DNA of 16,249 nt, taken from CAZYTO01 sp964650405 (GTDB taxonomy: Bacteria; Acidobacteriota; Thermoanaerobaculia; Gp7-AA8). Shown here one piece after another: positions 14,764-16,249 of the stretch. Position numbers and translations under genes: made by a program. The stretch covers positions 1 through 16,249 of the forward strand of contig CAZYTO010000117.1 in the NCBI GenBank assembly GCA_964650405.1. The letters run 5' to 3'. The notes beneath the pieces are model-generated. The model was not told the DNA's origin and ran no database searches. It saw only the letters and a program-made list of their open reading frames with translations. The first letter of the stretch is position 1. Each line of letters opens with the position of its first letter.

Positions 14764-15603
14764 CTACTCCCGGCGGGCCAGCGCCTCCGGCGCGCGCACG
14801 CGGCCCACGAGTCCGCAGAGGATGAGCAGCGTCACGACGTAGGGAGCGGCGAGGAGCAGGTGGAACGGCAGACCGCGGCCGCTGGCCTGCAGGGCGTATT
14901 GCGCCGCGGCGGTGACGCCGAAGACTGCTGTGCCGAGGAGGGCGCCCTTCAGCTTCCAGCGGCCGAAGATCACGATGGCCAGGGCGATGAAGCCGCGGCC
15001 CGCGGTCATGTTCTCGGCGAAACCGCTCGAGAGGGCGAGGGCGAGGTGTGCCCCGGCCACGCCGACCAGCGCGCTCTCGATGGCCAGCGCCGCCCAGCGA
15101 TGGAGCGCCACCGAGGCGCCGGTCGAGCGCACGGCTTCCGGGTTTTCCCCGCAGGCGCGCAGGCGGAGGCCGAACATCGTCTTCCAGAGGAGGAGTGCAA
15201 GCGCCAGCGGCGCGGCCACCCAGGCGAAAAGCACCGGCGCGGCACTCCGCGCCTGCGGTACTGCCACGCTGAAGAGGGCGCTCTCCTCGCTGTAGATGAA
15301 CCCTGTGACACCCAGCGCGAGGAGGTTGATGGCCGTGCCGGTCACGATCTGATCGGCATTCACGGCGATGGTGAAGGCGCCGAAGAGCGCGCCGATCCCC
15401 AGCGCCCCGGCGATACCGCCGGCGAAGCCGAGCAGCACGCTGTGCGTCAGTTGCGCGGCCAGCACCGCGGTCATGGCCGCCGTGAGCATCATCCCTTCCA
15501 TGCCGAGGTTCAGCAGGCCGCTTCGCTCGAGGACAAGCTCTCCCTCCACTGCCAGAAGCAGCGGCGTGGCGGCCACGACGGCCAGCAGGATGGCGTCAAT
15601 CAT
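14764..15603 (-). CDS. ABC transporter permease, BMP/nucleoside type, second subunit
   Basis: A 279-residue inner-membrane permease with about 8-9 hydrophobic segments. ERSGLLNLGMEGMMLTAAM near the N-terminus, NADQIVTGTAINLLALGVTG in the middle, GENPEAVRSTGA as the cytoplasmic coupling loop and ENMTAGRGFIALAIVIFGRW are signatures of the second permease of BMP-family nucleoside or simple-sugar importers (YufQ/NupQ-like). Its ATG at 15603 overlaps the end of the upstream permease by eight bases, so the two are translated together as the usual heterodimer. The expected ATPase and BMP-type lipoprotein genes would be beyond the right edge. Confidence 0.92.
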   Translation of the reverse strand: MIDAILLAVVAATPLLLAVEGELVLERSGLLNLGMEGMMLTAAMTAVLAAQLTHSVLLGFAGGIAGALGIGALFGAFTIAVNADQIVTGTAINLLALGVTGFIYSEESALFSVAVPQARSAAPVLFAWVAAPLALALLLWKTMFGLRLRACGENPEAVRSTGASVALHRWAALAIESALVGVAGAHLALALSSGFAENMTAGRGFIALAIVIFGRWKLKGALLGTAVFGVTAAAQYALQASGRGLPFHLLLAAPYVVTLLILCGLVGRVRAPEALARRE

Positions 15604-16249
15604 GGGAGGGCTCCCGAAGACGCCAACTGCCGAAGAGAATCAGGGCCAGGATGACCACGGCCTGGCCGAGCGTGGCCACGGTCGCGGAGATGCCGGCCGC
15701 CCGCTGCAGCTCGCCGGCGCCGGTGGTCAGCGCGCCGAAGAAGAGCGCCGAGGCCAGCGTGGCCAGCGGGTGAAGCTGGGCGAGGAGGGCCACGGCGATG
15801 CCGGAGTAGCCGTATCCGGATGCGAATCGCTCGAAGAGGCGGTGCGTCACGCCGAGCAGCTCGATGCCGCCGGCCAATCCGGCCACGCCGCCGGAGAGCG
15901 CCATGGCCCGGGCGACCTGTGCCGTGACGTTCACGCCCGCCCAGCGCGCGGCGTTGGCGTTGTAGCCGGTGGCCCGCAACCGCAGGCCCTCCGCCGTCCG
16001 GTAGAGGAGCAGCCACGAGGCGATGCAGGCGACGACGGCCACGAGCAGCCCGGCATGCAGCCGGGTCGTGCCGAGCACCGGCATGGCCGCCGCGGCGAGG
16101 TCGCTCTGCGGGTACTGCGCCGCCGTTTCGCGCAACTGACCGTTGACGCACCAGGCGAGCAGGTGGATGGCGATGAAACTGAGGAGGTAGGTTGTCAAAA
16201 CCTTGGGAGCATTCGGCCCAACGCTGAGGTGCTGGGGACTTGACGCACC
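15596..16249 (-). CDS. ABC transporter permease, BMP/nucleoside type, first subunit (partial)
   Basis: The C-terminal ~200 residues of the partner permease (YufP/NupP-like), open at the right edge of the window. TTYLLSFIAIHLL matches the conserved helix that usually reads EV-(L/I)-TT-x-(M/L)-L-x-(Y/F)-IA; LRLRATGYNANAARWAGVNV is the coupling loop, with RAMALSGGVAGLAGGIELLG and FASGYGYSGIAVALLAQLHP after it. The TTG at 16198 is not a true start; the frame stays open to base 16249, but the last ~17 codons use atypical codons and do not resemble the family, so the true upstream sequence may be missing from about 16190 onward. Confidence 0.88.
   Translation of the reverse strand, partial: GASSPQHLSVGPNAPKVLTTYLLSFIAIHLLAWCVNGQLRETAAQYPQSDLAAAAMPVLGTTRLHAGLLVAVVACIASWLLLYRTAEGLRLRATGYNANAARWAGVNVTAQVARAMALSGGVAGLAGGIELLGVTHRLFERFASGYGYSGIAVALLAQLHPLATLASALFFGALTTGAGELQRAAGISATVATLGQAVVILALILFGSWRLREPSHD

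Noticed and set aside
14182..15654. Rightward open frame of 490 codons opposite the GH25 and permease genes
   Set aside because: Shadow frame with Arg/Glu/Gly-biased composition and no recognisable domain; the leftward genes are certain.

Overview
The window looks like a piece of a high-GC bacterial genome bin, most likely Acidobacteriota (Thermoanaerobaculia-like). That is inferred from gene types, GC-rich codon use and the style of the intergenic repeats; no rRNA or complete tRNA is present to confirm it. Ten Ns at 4005-4014 show it is a scaffold. The first ~370 bases and a segment just before the gap (about 3763-4004) are clearly less GC-rich than the rest.

Layout: a small zinc-ribbon protein (37-372) and a frameshifted membrane-protein remnant (592-884) face a leftward block with a membrane zinc-ribbon protein, a GT4-like glycosyltransferase and elongation factor P. 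A rightward lipoprotein-like amino-acid-binding protein (LivK type), interrupted at the scaffold gap, overlaps a TonB-C-domain protein. Convergent to it is a leftward pair, a KimA-like APC permease and an overlapping class I methyltransferase that carries an in-frame insert of repeat-like DNA. Rightward again come a PerR/Fur-type regulator, a TIGR01777 epimerase, a LiuC-type methylglutaconyl-CoA hydratase and a biotin carboxylase subunit overlapping the hydratase by GTGA (leucine/acyl-CoA catabolism). Then follow a leftward TonB-family protein, a rightward exported creatininase-family protein, a leftward GH25 lysozyme-like protein and two overlapping leftward ABC permeases of the BMP/nucleoside type; the first permease is cut by the right edge.

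Two genome-scale patterns stand out. (1) Intergenic spaces hold families of short low-complexity words arranged as inverted arms. The word AGTGGTTAG, often as a pair joined by a short AAGA-type spacer, occurs at four intergenic sites and even supplies the stop codon of one gene. A second family of GGTTGCG/GGTGACGG words makes a large hairpin after the Fur-type gene. Different palindromic elements sit at 1373-1394 and, in frame, inside the methyltransferase gene. (2) Six genes have a TAnnnT box ending only 7-9 bases before the preferred start codon, with little or no Shine-Dalgarno, which is the geometry of leaderless transcription. Operon-internal genes instead use stop/start overlaps, and the creatininase-like gene has a strong GGAGG.

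No CRISPR array, complete tRNA, rRNA, transposase or phage module is visible. No intergenic stretch exceeds 300 bases; 373-591 contains nothing I can identify apart from a GGAGG site at 543-547 ahead of a 12-codon reading frame (554-592).
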